A model generated the notes under the pieces. The model had not been told where the DNA came from and ran no database searches. It saw only the letters and a list, made by a program, of their open reading frames with translations. From assembly GCF_004101865.1 (NCBI RefSeq), contig NZ_CP026118.1, positions 1,195,001-1,259,000 of the forward strand: a stretch of 64,000 bases of DNA. Reading direction: 5' to 3'. Positions 18,000 through 26,131 of the stretch are shown here, piece by piece. Position numbers and translations under genes: made by a program. Origin of the DNA: Halobacillus litoralis. Its GTDB lineage: Bacteria > Bacillota > Bacilli > Bacillales > Halobacillaceae. Each line of letters starts with the position of its first letter. Position 1 is the first letter of the stretch.

Positions 18000-18022
18000 G
18001 ATCGTGTCAGTAACACGTACGT

Positions 18023-18865
18023 TTAGGATTTATGGGTTAAACGTTGTAAGTGAATCGTCAAATAAATCGCTTCCGATTCATCTACAGGTTTATTCAGCTG
18101 TTTTTGCATCACTTTTATCAATTTCCATGCTAAATTATAGCACACTGGGTATTCTTCCTTCAACATCTTTGCTAAACGAATTTCGTCCCCTACATTTTCA
18201 TCTTGATATACCCTGTCAATAGCCCGGTGCAAATGCTGGACTAACCGATGGTAATCGACACTGTTTTTATCAATGGAAACTTGCATTGTATCTTCCACTA
18301 TCTTCACAAGCTTCGATATGAGCTGATTATGTCTATTGATCTCACGCAACGTTTTGTCTGTTACAGCACTATGAATGTGAAGAGCAATGAAACCTACTTC
18401 CCCATCAGGGAATTGAATCCCCATTTCATCATAGATCAGTGTTACGACTTCCATAGCCACTTGATACTCTTTCGGATAAAGAGACTCGATTTCCAACAAA
18501 AATGGATTGGAGAACTGGAGATTCTGTTTAGCACGATTGATGGCGAAAGCCAAGTGGTCAGTCAATGCCACATGTATGTGTTGATTAAGCTCTTGTCCCA
18601 TTCTTGATTCAACATGATGAAGGACATCGTTCATGAAATCAATGAGCTTCTCGTCTATGTATGGGAGCAAGTTGACATATTGTTCTTTTTCACGCTCATT
18701 ACTTAACAAAAAGGTTTTGTCTGCTTTATCGAAAGAAATATCATCGCCTTTCTTTCGGTTAAAACCGATGCCTTTTCCTATCAGCACCACTTCTTCAAAG
18801 GTCGGGTGGGCGGCAATGAGGACGTTATTATTCAATATTTTTTCTATTTTTAATTGTTGCTCCAT
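18023..18865 (-). CDS. glcT: Transcriptional antiterminator GlcT (BglG/SacY family)
   Basis: RNA-binding antiterminator that lets transcription pass the ptsG terminator when it is not phosphorylated by EIIGlc. 280 residues: N-terminal CAT RNA-binding domain (about 1-60, KIEKILNNNVLIA...EEVVLIGKGIGF), PRD1 (about 70-170, with LTDHLAFAI and GFIALHIHS) and PRD2 (about 175-280, with LTIHLQRL). ATG follows TGGAGGT by 6 bases. Neighbour ptsG and the hairpin between them make GlcT the likely identity rather than LicT or SacT. Confidence 0.9.
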   Translation of the reverse strand: MEQQLKIEKILNNNVLIAAHPTFEEVVLIGKGIGFNRKKGDDISFDKADKTFLLSNEREKEQYVNLLPYIDEKLIDFMNDVLHHVESRMGQELNQHIHVALTDHLAFAINRAKQNLQFSNPFLLEIESLYPKEYQVAMEVVTLIYDEMGIQFPDGEVGFIALHIHSAVTDKTLREINRHNQLISKLVKIVEDTMQVSIDKNSVDYHRLVQHLHRAIDRVYQDENVGDEIRLAKMLKEEYPVCYNLAWKLIKVMQKQLNKPVDESEAIYLTIHLQRLTHKS

Positions 18866-18890
18866 AAAGGACCTCCACTTAATTTACACT

Positions 18891-18904
18891 TAAAAGCGTT
18901 TTCA
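18891..18904 (-). promoter_or_regulatory. Candidate cre (CcpA) site upstream of glcT
   Basis: On the minus strand TGAAAACGCTTTTA matches cre TGWAANCGNTNWCA at 13 of 14 positions, 26 bases before the glcT start, where a bound CcpA would block transcription. Confidence 0.45.
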
Positions 18905-19058
18905 GTCTTCTCATAAATACTATCGTATATTCGTTTTGTATTTTTTACAAGAGGTTATGCTAAGAGGGGATTCGTCTTCTTTGTCAGAAAGCGGTTTCGT
19001 CATGTACAATCATCTAGGTATTCAGAATACAATCGGGAAATTCGGAGAGGAGATTATT

Positions 19059-19877
19059 ATGATCAAACTGTTCGTTACAGATCTTGACGGCACATTACTA
19101 GGAATGGATCACTATATAAAGCATGAAGATGTTGATGCTTTGAAACAAATGATTGAACAAGGGACACCCCTGGCAGTCGCTTCTGGGAGAATGGATCACG
19201 AAATCGCTGAAGTATTGAAAAGAGTAGGTGTTAATGGTCACCGGGTCAGTCAAAACGGCGCCTTTGTGTTTGATGATAGTGACAAAGAGATTCACTCTAA
19301 GACATTTGAGAGTGAATTAGCTAAACGCATTTTAGAAGCCATCGATGATGAGCCGATGATCAAAACCGTGTCTACTGCAAAAGAAACATTCACAAAAGAA
19401 CATAATGAATGGATCGATATAATATCTGCACAAATGTTCCATGACATCATCGTAAATCCGGAAGTTAAAGAGCAAATCGGAGCTTCCATCACTCCATCCA
19501 AAATCACATTGCATGGTAAAGAAAAAGACGTTGTAGCTGCTGCCGAAAAAATAGCCGATACATTCGGTGATGAAATTGACAGCTTCATTTCTCATGAAAC
19601 CTGTGTGGATATGATGCCGAAATCCATTAACAAGCAAAGCGGCCTACGCCATTTGATGGAGGGTCTGGGGCTAAAAGCGGATGAAATCGCTTGTGTCGGA
19701 GATTCATTTAACGACTTAAGTATGTTTGAAATGACACCTCACAGCTATGCTATGTCAGCCGCTCATCCTGAAGTCAAAGCAAACGCCGCCCATACAGTCG
19801 ATCATGTCCATAAAGCGATCGAAGATTTAGAGAAAAAAGGATTACTCTATAAAAAAGAACAAGCTGCTGACGTATAA
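19059..19877 (+). CDS. Cof-type HAD family phosphatase
   Basis: Mg-dependent phosphatase of the haloacid dehalogenase superfamily, Cof/YkrA/YitU subtype, acting on small phosphorylated metabolites. 272 residues. Motif I VTDLDGTLLG with nucleophile Asp8, motif II AVASGR, motif III Lys in PKSINKQSGL, motif IV ACVGDSFNDLSMFE. A C2 cap domain fills about residues 80-190. The ATG at 19059 follows GAGAGGAG by 6 bases; the open frame extends upstream to 18936 but lacks a second binding site. Substrate unknown. Confidence 0.88.
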   Translation: MIKLFVTDLDGTLLGMDHYIKHEDVDALKQMIEQGTPLAVASGRMDHEIAEVLKRVGVNGHRVSQNGAFVFDDSDKEIHSKTFESELAKRILEAIDDEPMIKTVSTAKETFTKEHNEWIDIISAQMFHDIIVNPEVKEQIGASITPSKITLHGKEKDVVAAAEKIADTFGDEIDSFISHETCVDMMPKSINKQSGLRHLMEGLGLKADEIACVGDSFNDLSMFEMTPHSYAMSAAHPEVKANAAHTVDHVHKAIEDLEKKGLLYKKEQAADV

Positions 19878-19899
19878 GTCAACGGCTTGTTCTTTTTTT
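19856..19899 (+). terminator. Terminator of the HAD phosphatase gene
   Basis: GAACAAGC..TGAC and GTCA.GGCTTGTTC overlap the stop codon and are followed by TTTTTTT. Confidence 0.75.
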
Positions 19900-20038
19900 G
19901 TCGCCAAGTTGACTTTCACTTCTCTTTTTAAGACGGCTCTTTAATATCTTTGGATGTATTTGTATAAGCTCATCACCTCGACTCAAGCCTTCCATAATTC
20001 TGCCATACATGTGGGGCCACTAAAAGAAAGGACGATAG

Positions 20039-20800
20039 CTATTTTGGCAAACGGTCTACGATTCCATAAGGGCGTACATGATAACTCTCTACAGGCCCCG
20101 CTTCTTTTTGCATGGCATCAAAAATCCTTACACGGAATTGATCTCTCGTCACCCATTTTGTGAGATCAATGGAATGCACATCTTTGAAGAGAGCTTCTTT
20201 TGTTTCACCAGGTAAGGGGCGCGGCACTCCACTCTTCTGATGTCCTTTAAAAACAATGCAGACAATGTCTCTGGAAATATTGTGATATACACCTGTAACT
20301 CCGTCGATTTCCACTTTGACACCTGTTTCTTCTATAACTTCCCTTTTCACAGCGGTTATAAGGCTTTCCCCATACTCTACACGCCCACCAGGCATTTCAT
20401 ATGTATCTTCTCTATGTTCATTTTTAACAAGGAGTACTTCTCCTGCATCATTTGTGACAAAAGCAGATACAGAGACGATATATTTCGGAAAATGATAGTC
20501 CCCTGTCTTCTCAAGCATCTCCACTTTAACTTCCAGAAAAAGCTGTTCGATATCTTCCCTCTCTTTCATTGCTTTCCTGTATAGATCTGATTGCTTCATT
20601 TTTTCCTGAATGTTATGAAATTCCTCATGAGAATCGTACTCCCACAAACATGTGACCTCATTACTTTCCTCTGTCTTATACCTTCCAATAAGCCTGGCTC
20701 CATGCCCAAGGTGGAGCGGAAGTTCATACTTATGAAAAAATTGAGTGACTCTTTCATAATCCTCCGGGTATATGGTGATGATTTCTTTTTTATAAATCAT
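20039..20800 (-). CDS. Nudix hydrolase with an N-terminal NIPSNAP-like domain
   Basis: 253 residues in two parts. The N-terminal 100 residues (MIYKKEIITIYPEDYERVTQFF..., LWEYDSHEEF) resemble a small ferredoxin-like fold of the NIPSNAP or monooxygenase type. The C-terminal half is a Nudix hydrolase: the box reads GGRVEYGESLITAVKREV followed by IEETGV, matching Gx5Ex7REUxEExGU. Substrate would be a nucleoside diphosphate derivative but is not indicated. ATG at 20800 follows GGAGGAG. Ends 98 bases after recX begins to its right; both are on the minus strand, so recX and this gene may be cotranscribed. Confidence 0.8.
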   Translation of the reverse strand: MIYKKEIITIYPEDYERVTQFFHKYELPLHLGHGARLIGRYKTEESNEVTCLWEYDSHEEFHNIQEKMKQSDLYRKAMKEREDIEQLFLEVKVEMLEKTGDYHFPKYIVSVSAFVTNDAGEVLLVKNEHREDTYEMPGGRVEYGESLITAVKREVIEETGVKVEIDGVTGVYHNISRDIVCIVFKGHQKSGVPRPLPGETKEALFKDVHSIDLTKWVTRDQFRVRIFDAMQKEAGPVESYHVRPYGIVDRLPK

Positions 20801-20898
20801 CCTGCTCCTCCTCACCATTCTAAAATTACAGTTAATAGTATACACGAAGACAAGGGAGGAGGAATTATAAAACCTTATTCGGCTCAAGCCTCATCACA

Positions 20899-21711
20899 TT
20901 ATCCTTCAACATATTCATCTATGAAACGATCGATTAAATCGAATGTAAATCCTTTTCTATAAAGCCCTGATTTCACTTTCTGCTTCAGTTCATATCCTTC
21001 AGCTTTGGACTGAAACTTACGCAACAGTTTCTCTCCTTGATACACGACAGCCTCCCATTCTGCATCTTCATCCTCTTCTTCAGGCAGATTGGCCAAAACT
21101 TCTTGAATGACATCCCCTTGGAAGCCTTTTTGCATCAGGGTCTGGTGCACATTTTGGATTTGCTGACGATGAGATTTACGTCCATCGCTTTTCAATTTCT
21201 TTTCAGCGAATTTGAGCGCCTTGTCATACTGCTGATCGAAGGAATACTGAAGAATCGCTTCCTCTGCTTTGGGGGCAGCAACGCCTTTTTCCAGTAAATC
21301 TTTTTTTACGAGGAGCGGTCCTTTGCTGGAGGTCATCACCCTCGTCCTTACTAAAGAATTAGCAAACTCCTGATCGTCTATTAACCGGTCATTTTTCAAG
21401 CGGGTGACAATCTCATCAATATGTTCAGGATCCGTTTCTTTTCCCTTGAGATAATCCCGTATCTCTTTTTCAGAGCGCATACGGTAGCTTAAATAATTGA
21501 TGGCAAGGGTATATGATTTATGTAGCGTATCTGTTTGGATGAGTGCTTGGATAGTCGCTTCATCAAGGTCCATATTCTTTTGAAGACGATGTTCGATTAA
21601 GACATCCTCTTCGACACTGAAACCATACTCCTCCCCTTTTCCATGGTCTAAAAAAATGTTGTATCGGCTTTTATGCTTTTTCTGGGTAGTAATTCGCGTA
21701 AGTTTTGCCAT
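20899..21711 (-). CDS. recX: Recombination regulator RecX
   Basis: Binds RecA filaments and modulates recombination. 270 residues, close to B. subtilis RecX (264), made of three-helix repeats: YLSYRMRSEKEIRDYLKGKE, RLKNDRLIDDQEFANSLV and GPLLVKKDLLEKGV are the recognisable first and second repeats. The ATG at 21711 (MAKLTRITTQKK) follows AGAGGTGA by 6 bases. Divergent from yfhF, exactly as recX (yfhG) and yfhF in B. subtilis. Confidence 0.92.
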   Translation of the reverse strand: MAKLTRITTQKKHKSRYNIFLDHGKGEEYGFSVEEDVLIEHRLQKNMDLDEATIQALIQTDTLHKSYTLAINYLSYRMRSEKEIRDYLKGKETDPEHIDEIVTRLKNDRLIDDQEFANSLVRTRVMTSSKGPLLVKKDLLEKGVAAPKAEEAILQYSFDQQYDKALKFAEKKLKSDGRKSHRQQIQNVHQTLMQKGFQGDVIQEVLANLPEEEDEDAEWEAVVYQGEKLLRKFQSKAEGYELKQKVKSGLYRKGFTFDLIDRFIDEYVEG

Positions 21712-21829
21712 CTTATTCACCTCTACTTTCCATTTTATCATGCTGTGTAACTTGAGGTCATGAATAGGAATCGCAAAAGTTTATTTAGAATTATATATTT
21801 ACACTCTCACTAATACAGGAGGAATAAAC

Positions 21830-22735
21830 ATGAAAATCGCTATTACTGGTGGAACTGGATTTGTAGGCAATCATTTGACTTCACAACTAAAAAAAGAAGG
21901 GCATCATGTGTACATACTGACAAGGAGTCCTGAAAAACATTCAGACTCTGAGCGTGTCACTCATGTCGGTTGGCTTAAGGAAGAACATAAGCCCGAAGAG
22001 CACCTTCCTTCTTTGCATGCGATTGTAAACCTTGCAGGGGAATCATTGAACAGCGGGCGTTGGACAGAAGAACGCAAACAATCTATATTGAATAGCCGTA
22101 TTCAGGCGACTGAAGGTGTTCTTGACCTGATCGCACGTTTACCTGAGAAGCCGGAAGTTCTTATCAATGCTTCTGCGGTCGGGTATTATGGCCAATCAAA
22201 AACGAAGAGTTTCACAGAGGAAACAACAAAACCAGGGAATGATTTTCTTGCCAATGTTGTAGTTGAGTGGGAAGAACGAGCATCAAAAGCGTCCGAAAAA
22301 GGGATAAGGACAGCTTTTGTACGTTTTGGACTTATTTTAGGAGAAGAAGGTGCTTTACCTAAAATGGTCCTTCCTTATAAACTCATGATCGGTGGTAACT
22401 TAGGTACAGGAGAACAATGGATGTCCTGGGTCCACATTGATGACGTGGTCGGGTTGATAGAATTTGTCCTTCACAACAAAAATATCCATGGCCCTCTAAA
22501 TGGTACTGCCCCGAACCCAAAAAGAAATAAAGATTTCGGTCACACGCTTGGTGAGGTATTGAATCGGCCACATTGGCTGACCGCTCCTTCGTTCGCTTTA
22601 AAAACTGCTCTTGGTGATATGAGCACACTCCTTTTAAACGGTCAATCCGTCATACCAAAAAAAGCGATTACAGAAGGGTATACATTCAAATATCCTGATT
22701 TGAAACCCGCATTACACGCTATCCTTTCCAAGTGA
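21830..22735 (+). CDS. NAD-dependent epimerase/SDR family protein YfhF (TIGR01777)
   Basis: Atypical extended SDR of the SulA/YfhF type. 301 residues. Nucleotide loop TGGTGFVG (about 6-13), the SAVGYYG motif (Tyr-based active site), MSWVHIDDVVGLI, and a C-terminal DUF1731-like segment ending in PDLKPAL. Activity unknown. ATG follows AGGAGG by 6 bases. Order recX-yfhF conserved with B. subtilis. Confidence 0.87.
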   Translation: MKIAITGGTGFVGNHLTSQLKKEGHHVYILTRSPEKHSDSERVTHVGWLKEEHKPEEHLPSLHAIVNLAGESLNSGRWTEERKQSILNSRIQATEGVLDLIARLPEKPEVLINASAVGYYGQSKTKSFTEETTKPGNDFLANVVVEWEERASKASEKGIRTAFVRFGLILGEEGALPKMVLPYKLMIGGNLGTGEQWMSWVHIDDVVGLIEFVLHNKNIHGPLNGTAPNPKRNKDFGHTLGEVLNRPHWLTAPSFALKTALGDMSTLLLNGQSVIPKKAITEGYTFKYPDLKPALHAILSK

Positions 22736-22746
22736 ACCAATTCCCA

Positions 22747-22778
22747 GAACGAAGCTGAGCGCCAGCTTCGTTCTTTTT
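22747..22778 (+). terminator. yfhF terminator
   Basis: GAACGAAGCTG / CAGCTTCGTTC stem followed by TTTTTAT. Confidence 0.85.
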
Positions 22779-22834
22779 ATGATCCAATTCGTTAAAATCA
22801 AGTATAATAATGGTAATACAAATCGAAGGGCTGT

Positions 22835-23962
22835 ATGTCTATGAACACAATCATAAAGAACATCAATATCCACCCCATCACTTCCAAGGAGATCAAAAAC
22901 GGCTTTGTACATGTGATTGATGGAAAGATCCATGATTATGGTCAGACGATTGAATTCCCTGATCACGCAGAATATATTGATGGAAGAGGCAAGGATTTAT
23001 ATCCTGGTTTTATTGATGTCCACACACACCTTGGACTCTATGATGAAGGCACAGGGTGGGCGGGCAGTGATGCAAATGAAACCATTGAAGCCATTACTCC
23101 GCATTTGCGCGCTATCGATGGAGCACACCCTCTTGACCCTGCCTTTTTTTCAGCTCGGAAAGCGGGGGTTACTACAGCCCACATCATGCCGGGCAGTGCT
23201 AATATGATTGGTGGCACAACATCAGTCATCAAGACTGTCGGACATACCATTAACCATATGATTTTAAGACCGACAGCTGGTTTGAAATTGGCTTTAGGTG
23301 AGAACCCGAAGCGCATCCATTCCCAATCCAAAAATGCGTCCATCACCCGCCTCGGAATCATGGGGACTCTTCGAGAAACTTTTTATGCGGCAATGAAAAA
23401 TACGGAGCATGATTTACGTGTCCAGCCCATTCTCCAGGCCTTGAATAAAGAAATTCCTGTACGGATTCATGCCCACCGCGCAGACGATATCATTACAGCC
23501 CTTCGCTTCGCTGATGAATTCGATCTCGACCTGCGAATCGAACACTGTACAGAAGGGCACCTGATCGTGGATGAATTAGCAGGGAGAGACTTGCAAGTAT
23601 CTGTAGGTCCCACATTTACGCGGGCGTCTAAGATTGAACTCCGCAATAAGACATGGCAAACCTATAAAATCCTGCATGACCATGGAATCAAAGTATCTAT
23701 AACGACAGATCATCCTTACACTCCTATACAATACTTGAATATTTGTGCAGCATTAGCCGCTCGCGAGGGGTTGGACATTGAAGATGCATTGAGAGGGATT
23801 ACCATTACTCCAGCCAAAAACTTAGGTGTCGATGATCGCGTAGGCTCTATAGAAAAAGGAAAGGATGCCGACCTTGTTTTATGGAGCGGCCATCCTTTTG
23901 AATACTTATCAAAACCGATTTGGACGATGATTAACGGGAAGATGGTATATTTCCAAGAATAA
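22835..23962 (+). CDS. Metal-dependent amidohydrolase (imidazolonepropionase-like)
   Basis: 375 residues, TIM-barrel amidohydrolase with a split small beta domain (first 50 and last 50 residues). Metal ligands: HxH in GFIDVHTHLG (about 61-63), His in VRIHAHRAD, His in LRIEHCTEG and Asp/His in TTDHPYTP. Probable cyclic amide or imidazolone-type substrate; not defined. ATG at 22835 follows AAGGG by 4-5 bases. Alone between terminators, with no hut genes nearby, so histidine degradation is not implied. Confidence 0.82.
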   Translation: MSMNTIIKNINIHPITSKEIKNGFVHVIDGKIHDYGQTIEFPDHAEYIDGRGKDLYPGFIDVHTHLGLYDEGTGWAGSDANETIEAITPHLRAIDGAHPLDPAFFSARKAGVTTAHIMPGSANMIGGTTSVIKTVGHTINHMILRPTAGLKLALGENPKRIHSQSKNASITRLGIMGTLRETFYAAMKNTEHDLRVQPILQALNKEIPVRIHAHRADDIITALRFADEFDLDLRIEHCTEGHLIVDELAGRDLQVSVGPTFTRASKIELRNKTWQTYKILHDHGIKVSITTDHPYTPIQYLNICAALAAREGLDIEDALRGITITPAKNLGVDDRVGSIEKGKDADLVLWSGHPFEYLSKPIWTMINGKMVYFQE

Positions 23963-24016
23963 TAAGCGCTTATATAAGCATTGCCTTCTTCTTCCCCGCC
24001 CTCTTAAATAAACTGT

Positions 24017-24034
24017 GTTAAAGAGCTCTTTAAC
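24017..24034. repeat. 18-bp perfect palindrome
   Basis: GTTAAAGAGCTCTTTAAC is its own reverse complement. It lies 55 bases after the amidohydrolase stop and about 340 bases before the GNAT gene. It could be an operator or a weak terminator stem; no T tract follows. Confidence 0.6.
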
Positions 24035-24125
24035 TAGAATAAAAGGGTATCCTACCATTTTTCACACATGAAAACGTTAGGAATTCTCCCTTGAAAAAAT
24101 TAATAATCCATTTACAAATAATTCG

Positions 24126-24154
24126 TTCACTTTTTTTAAAGTTTGGATTATTAT
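24126..24154 (+). promoter_or_regulatory. Possible promoter of the structured leader
   Basis: TTCACT, a 17-base spacer and TATTAT lie about 200 bases before the GNAT start. TTATAAGTTT is repeated at 24151 and 24171. Moderate support only. Confidence 0.35.
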
Positions 24155-24182
24155 AAGTTTAGATGATCTTTTATAAGTTTTT

Positions 24183-24357
24183 CGTATAGGGAAGGCAAAT
24201 GGTGCGCCACCAGTTATAACACTGGTTCTAGTGGGTTCGATTCCCACCCCGGATTTTTGTGAGCAATTGATAAAAATTCGAGGGTGGCCAGAACCGGCCA
24301 GTGGATGCCTTTTCCCTATGCGTGCGGCCACCCTCCTCATTCAAGGAGGGATTTTTT
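24183..24357 (+). promoter_or_regulatory. Highly structured leader RNA with a switchable ribosome-binding-site hairpin (unidentified)
   Basis: A closing stem (24183-24197 with 24307-24323, 15 pairs with a 2-base bulge) encloses several hairpins: TGGTG/CACCA, CCAGT/ACTGG, a perfect tRNA T-arm mimic GTGGG-TTCGATT-CCCAC (24231-24247) and TGGCC/GGCCA. Downstream, CCCTCCT (24331-24337) pairs with AGGAGGG (24344-24350), hiding the ribosome binding site and, followed by ATTTTTT, resembling a terminator. An alternative 10-bp stem, 24280-24289 with 24326-24335, is mutually exclusive with it, and CCACCC at 24244-24249 can compete in turn. This is the logic of a riboswitch or T-box. It is not a canonical T-box: AGGGTGG is present but not the full 14-base motif, and no specifier stem was seen. 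Confidence 0.65.
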
Positions 24358-24909
24358 ATGCTGAAAAAGCGTGATTTACATGATGCCCCGGTTTTATTTG
24401 AATTGATGGTGCACCCCGAAGTTTTTCCTTATGTCCGCCATAGAGCTGCATCCAGTGATGAATTTTATTTTTTGACTAAACAAACGATTGAAGCAGAAGA
24501 TCGGGGTGAATTGATTTCACGTACCATCCTTGATGAGTGGGGGCAGCCGATCGGGACCATCAATTTGTTCGACCTAACTGAAAACAAAGGCTTTTTGGCG
24601 ACATGGCTCGGACGCCCATATTTTGGAAAGGGATACAATAAGTTGGCAAAGGATGCGTTTTTTGAAGAATTGTTTTTTCAATTGAATATCGAAGCTATTT
24701 TTATGAAAATCCGTAAAACAAATGTGCGTTCTATGAAAGCTGCCTTGAAAATACCTTATGTTACCTCAGCGAATGAAGCTTACCCTGAAGTTCTTTCCCG
24801 CATTAACCGCATCGAGGACGTCTACGATTTGTTCGTGATTACAAAAGAGCAATATTTATTCCATTACTATGGCGATCAGGAACAAAATGAAGAAATGTTA
24901 GAAGCATAA
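24358..24909 (+). CDS. GNAT family N-acetyltransferase (RimJ/RimL-like)
   Basis: Acetyl-CoA-dependent N-acetyltransferase of 183 residues. The core carries the acetyl-CoA loop in WLGRPYFGKGYNKLAK (pattern R/QxxGxG/A) and the beta4 strand TINLFDL. The first residues MLKKRDLHDAPVLFELM fit the RimJ/RimL start. Substrate unknown. ATG at 24358 lies 7 bases after AAGGAGGG, which is part of the switchable hairpin described just upstream, so translation is probably regulated. A terminator follows at once. Confidence 0.82.
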   Translation: MLKKRDLHDAPVLFELMVHPEVFPYVRHRAASSDEFYFLTKQTIEAEDRGELISRTILDEWGQPIGTINLFDLTENKGFLATWLGRPYFGKGYNKLAKDAFFEELFFQLNIEAIFMKIRKTNVRSMKAALKIPYVTSANEAYPEVLSRINRIEDVYDLFVITKEQYLFHYYGDQEQNEEMLEA

Positions 24910-24930
24910 GCCTTCGCTTATGCTTTTTTG
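24903..24930 (+). terminator. Terminator of the GNAT gene
   Basis: AGCATAAGC / GCTTATGCT stem with a 4-base loop overlapping the stop codon, then TTTTTTG. Confidence 0.85.
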
Positions 24931-24967
24931 ATAGACCTGTTTGTTTCATCATTGTATGTTATCAACT

Positions 24968-25129
24968 TTATCCACAGGGTTGTGCACGATGTTAATAACC
25001 TCTTGTTATACCCCTTCAAATCACATTTGCGTTATTTTCAAGTTGTTGATATTCCTTCAACTGATTTCTGTGGATTGTGTGGATAAATACAACTTATGAC
25101 TATGGAATCAACGTTCAGGTTGTGGATAT
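24968..25129. promoter_or_regulatory. DnaA-box cluster
   Basis: Perfect TTATCCACA at 24968-24976 (plus) and perfect TGTGGATAA at 25078-25086 (minus), with near matches TGTGGATTG at 25069-25077 (two mismatches, directly abutting) and TGTGGATAT at 25121-25129 (one mismatch). The stretch is AT-rich and has no gene. Such clusters outside oriC titrate DnaA or control neighbouring genes in B. subtilis. No dnaA, dnaN or oriC genes are nearby, so this is not the origin. Confidence 0.6.
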
Positions 25130-25800
25130 CAAGTGTAAGAAGGAAAAGGCACATTGGTCTCATGAATATTTTCCTTCAGCAACCCTTCGATAGGAAGTAT
25201 GATTTCGGGGGTTCCATGGACGCCTGCAGCGATTTCAAACTTATTGAATACCAGTACCAGGTGATCCTCTTGTAAGTAATAAGCTGTGTTATCCCTCACA
25301 CCCGCAAAGGGCTCTTTTATATACATGTCGGGATCACTCTCGAGTACTTTCTTCACTTCATTGTTCAAGCGATCCATATGGACAAAGTCATTCAACATTT
25401 TGATTGAACCGTCATCCATATCATCAAAGTTAATGGAAGTAACAGTTGAATTGTACCGGTCTCCTTGAGTAATATGGGAAGTCATCACAACTGAATAAAA
25501 CTTCTTTTCTTTATAAACCGTAGTTTCTTCATAATAAAGAGAAGACACCCCCATAGTTTCATTTGCGCCCCTCTTCACCATCCGAAAAGTATCCTCTAAC
25601 TTTTGAACAATCTTATGATTGATATCCTCTTGCATCTCTTCATTCTCTAAACGTTCAAACAACGGATAATCTGCATGGATTTCCCAATTCTCTGTAACTT
25701 GATCCTTATGCACAATTTTGTATTGGCTTTCAGCTGTTACGCCTCCACTATGCATTAATATCATACAAAGCATCAGCATAATAATCGAAAAGGTTCTCAA
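25129..25800 (-). CDS. Secreted DUF4163/DUF3298 protein (RsiV-like extracellular domain)
   Basis: 223 residues: signal peptide about 1-23 (MLMLCMILMHSGGVTA), then a DUF4163-like strand-rich part (about 30-110) and DUF3298 (about 120-215, with YYLQEDHLVLVFNKFEIA and ILPIEGL). This is the extracellular domain layout of RsiV, the lysozyme-binding anti-sigma factor, but with no transmembrane or anti-sigma segment. Start is a TTG 8 bases after AGGAGGG. Function unknown; could bind wall or hydrolytic enzymes. The last codons overlap a DnaA-like box. Confidence 0.75.
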   Translation of the reverse strand: MRTFSIIMLMLCMILMHSGGVTAESQYKIVHKDQVTENWEIHADYPLFERLENEEMQEDINHKIVQKLEDTFRMVKRGANETMGVSSLYYEETTVYKEKKFYSVVMTSHITQGDRYNSTVTSINFDDMDDGSIKMLNDFVHMDRLNNEVKKVLESDPDMYIKEPFAGVRDNTAYYLQEDHLVLVFNKFEIAAGVHGTPEIILPIEGLLKENIHETNVPFPSYT

Positions 25801-26085
25801 AACACATCCCTCCTGTATCTGTTAGTTTGACCTAAATACTGAAAACTAAAGAAACATGGGACGTTTTTTTCATTTAAAATTACGTCATTCATTGAAGTGA
25901 AAGTGAGTAATATCATTTACTCTTTGATAGCATAAAGGTACAAACGCTCGCGTCACATGACTTTACAATAATCCTTTCACACCGGGTAAGCGAGCTTGTG
26001 GAAGAATGGCGAGGTAATAATTGGAGACTTTATGGATGTAACTCATATCAAACAAGTAGTCACAGACTGCTTCTTAATTCCCGAC
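25801..26085. other. Intergenic region without a supported gene
   Basis: About 290 bases between the secreted protein gene and the importer terminator. GCTCGC (near 25950) and GCGAGC (near 25990) could pair. A 35-codon frame from 26034 overlaps the terminator and looks accidental. I see nothing else. Confidence 0.5.
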
Positions 26086-26128
26086 GAAAAAAAGCGAAAG
26101 GATAAATTACCCTCTCGCCTTTTGCTTA
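26086..26128 (-). terminator. Importer operon terminator
   Basis: AAGCAAAAGG / CCTTTCGCTT hairpin on the minus strand followed by seven T. Confidence 0.7.
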
Positions 26129-26131
26129 TTA

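Noticed and set aside
24200..24260. tRNA gene suggested by a perfect T-arm and discriminator-like bases
   Set aside because: The anticodon loop would have six bases, D-arm and anticodon-arm pairings overlap, and no acceptor partner for CCCGGAT exists upstream. It is better explained as part of the structured leader.
24281..24300. Canonical T-box (AGGGTGG)
   Set aside because: The conserved NACCGCG does not follow and there is no stem I with specifier loop; kept only as an unidentified leader.
24968..25129. Chromosomal replication origin
   Set aside because: No dnaA, dnaN, recF or rpmH nearby and too few boxes; called a cluster instead.
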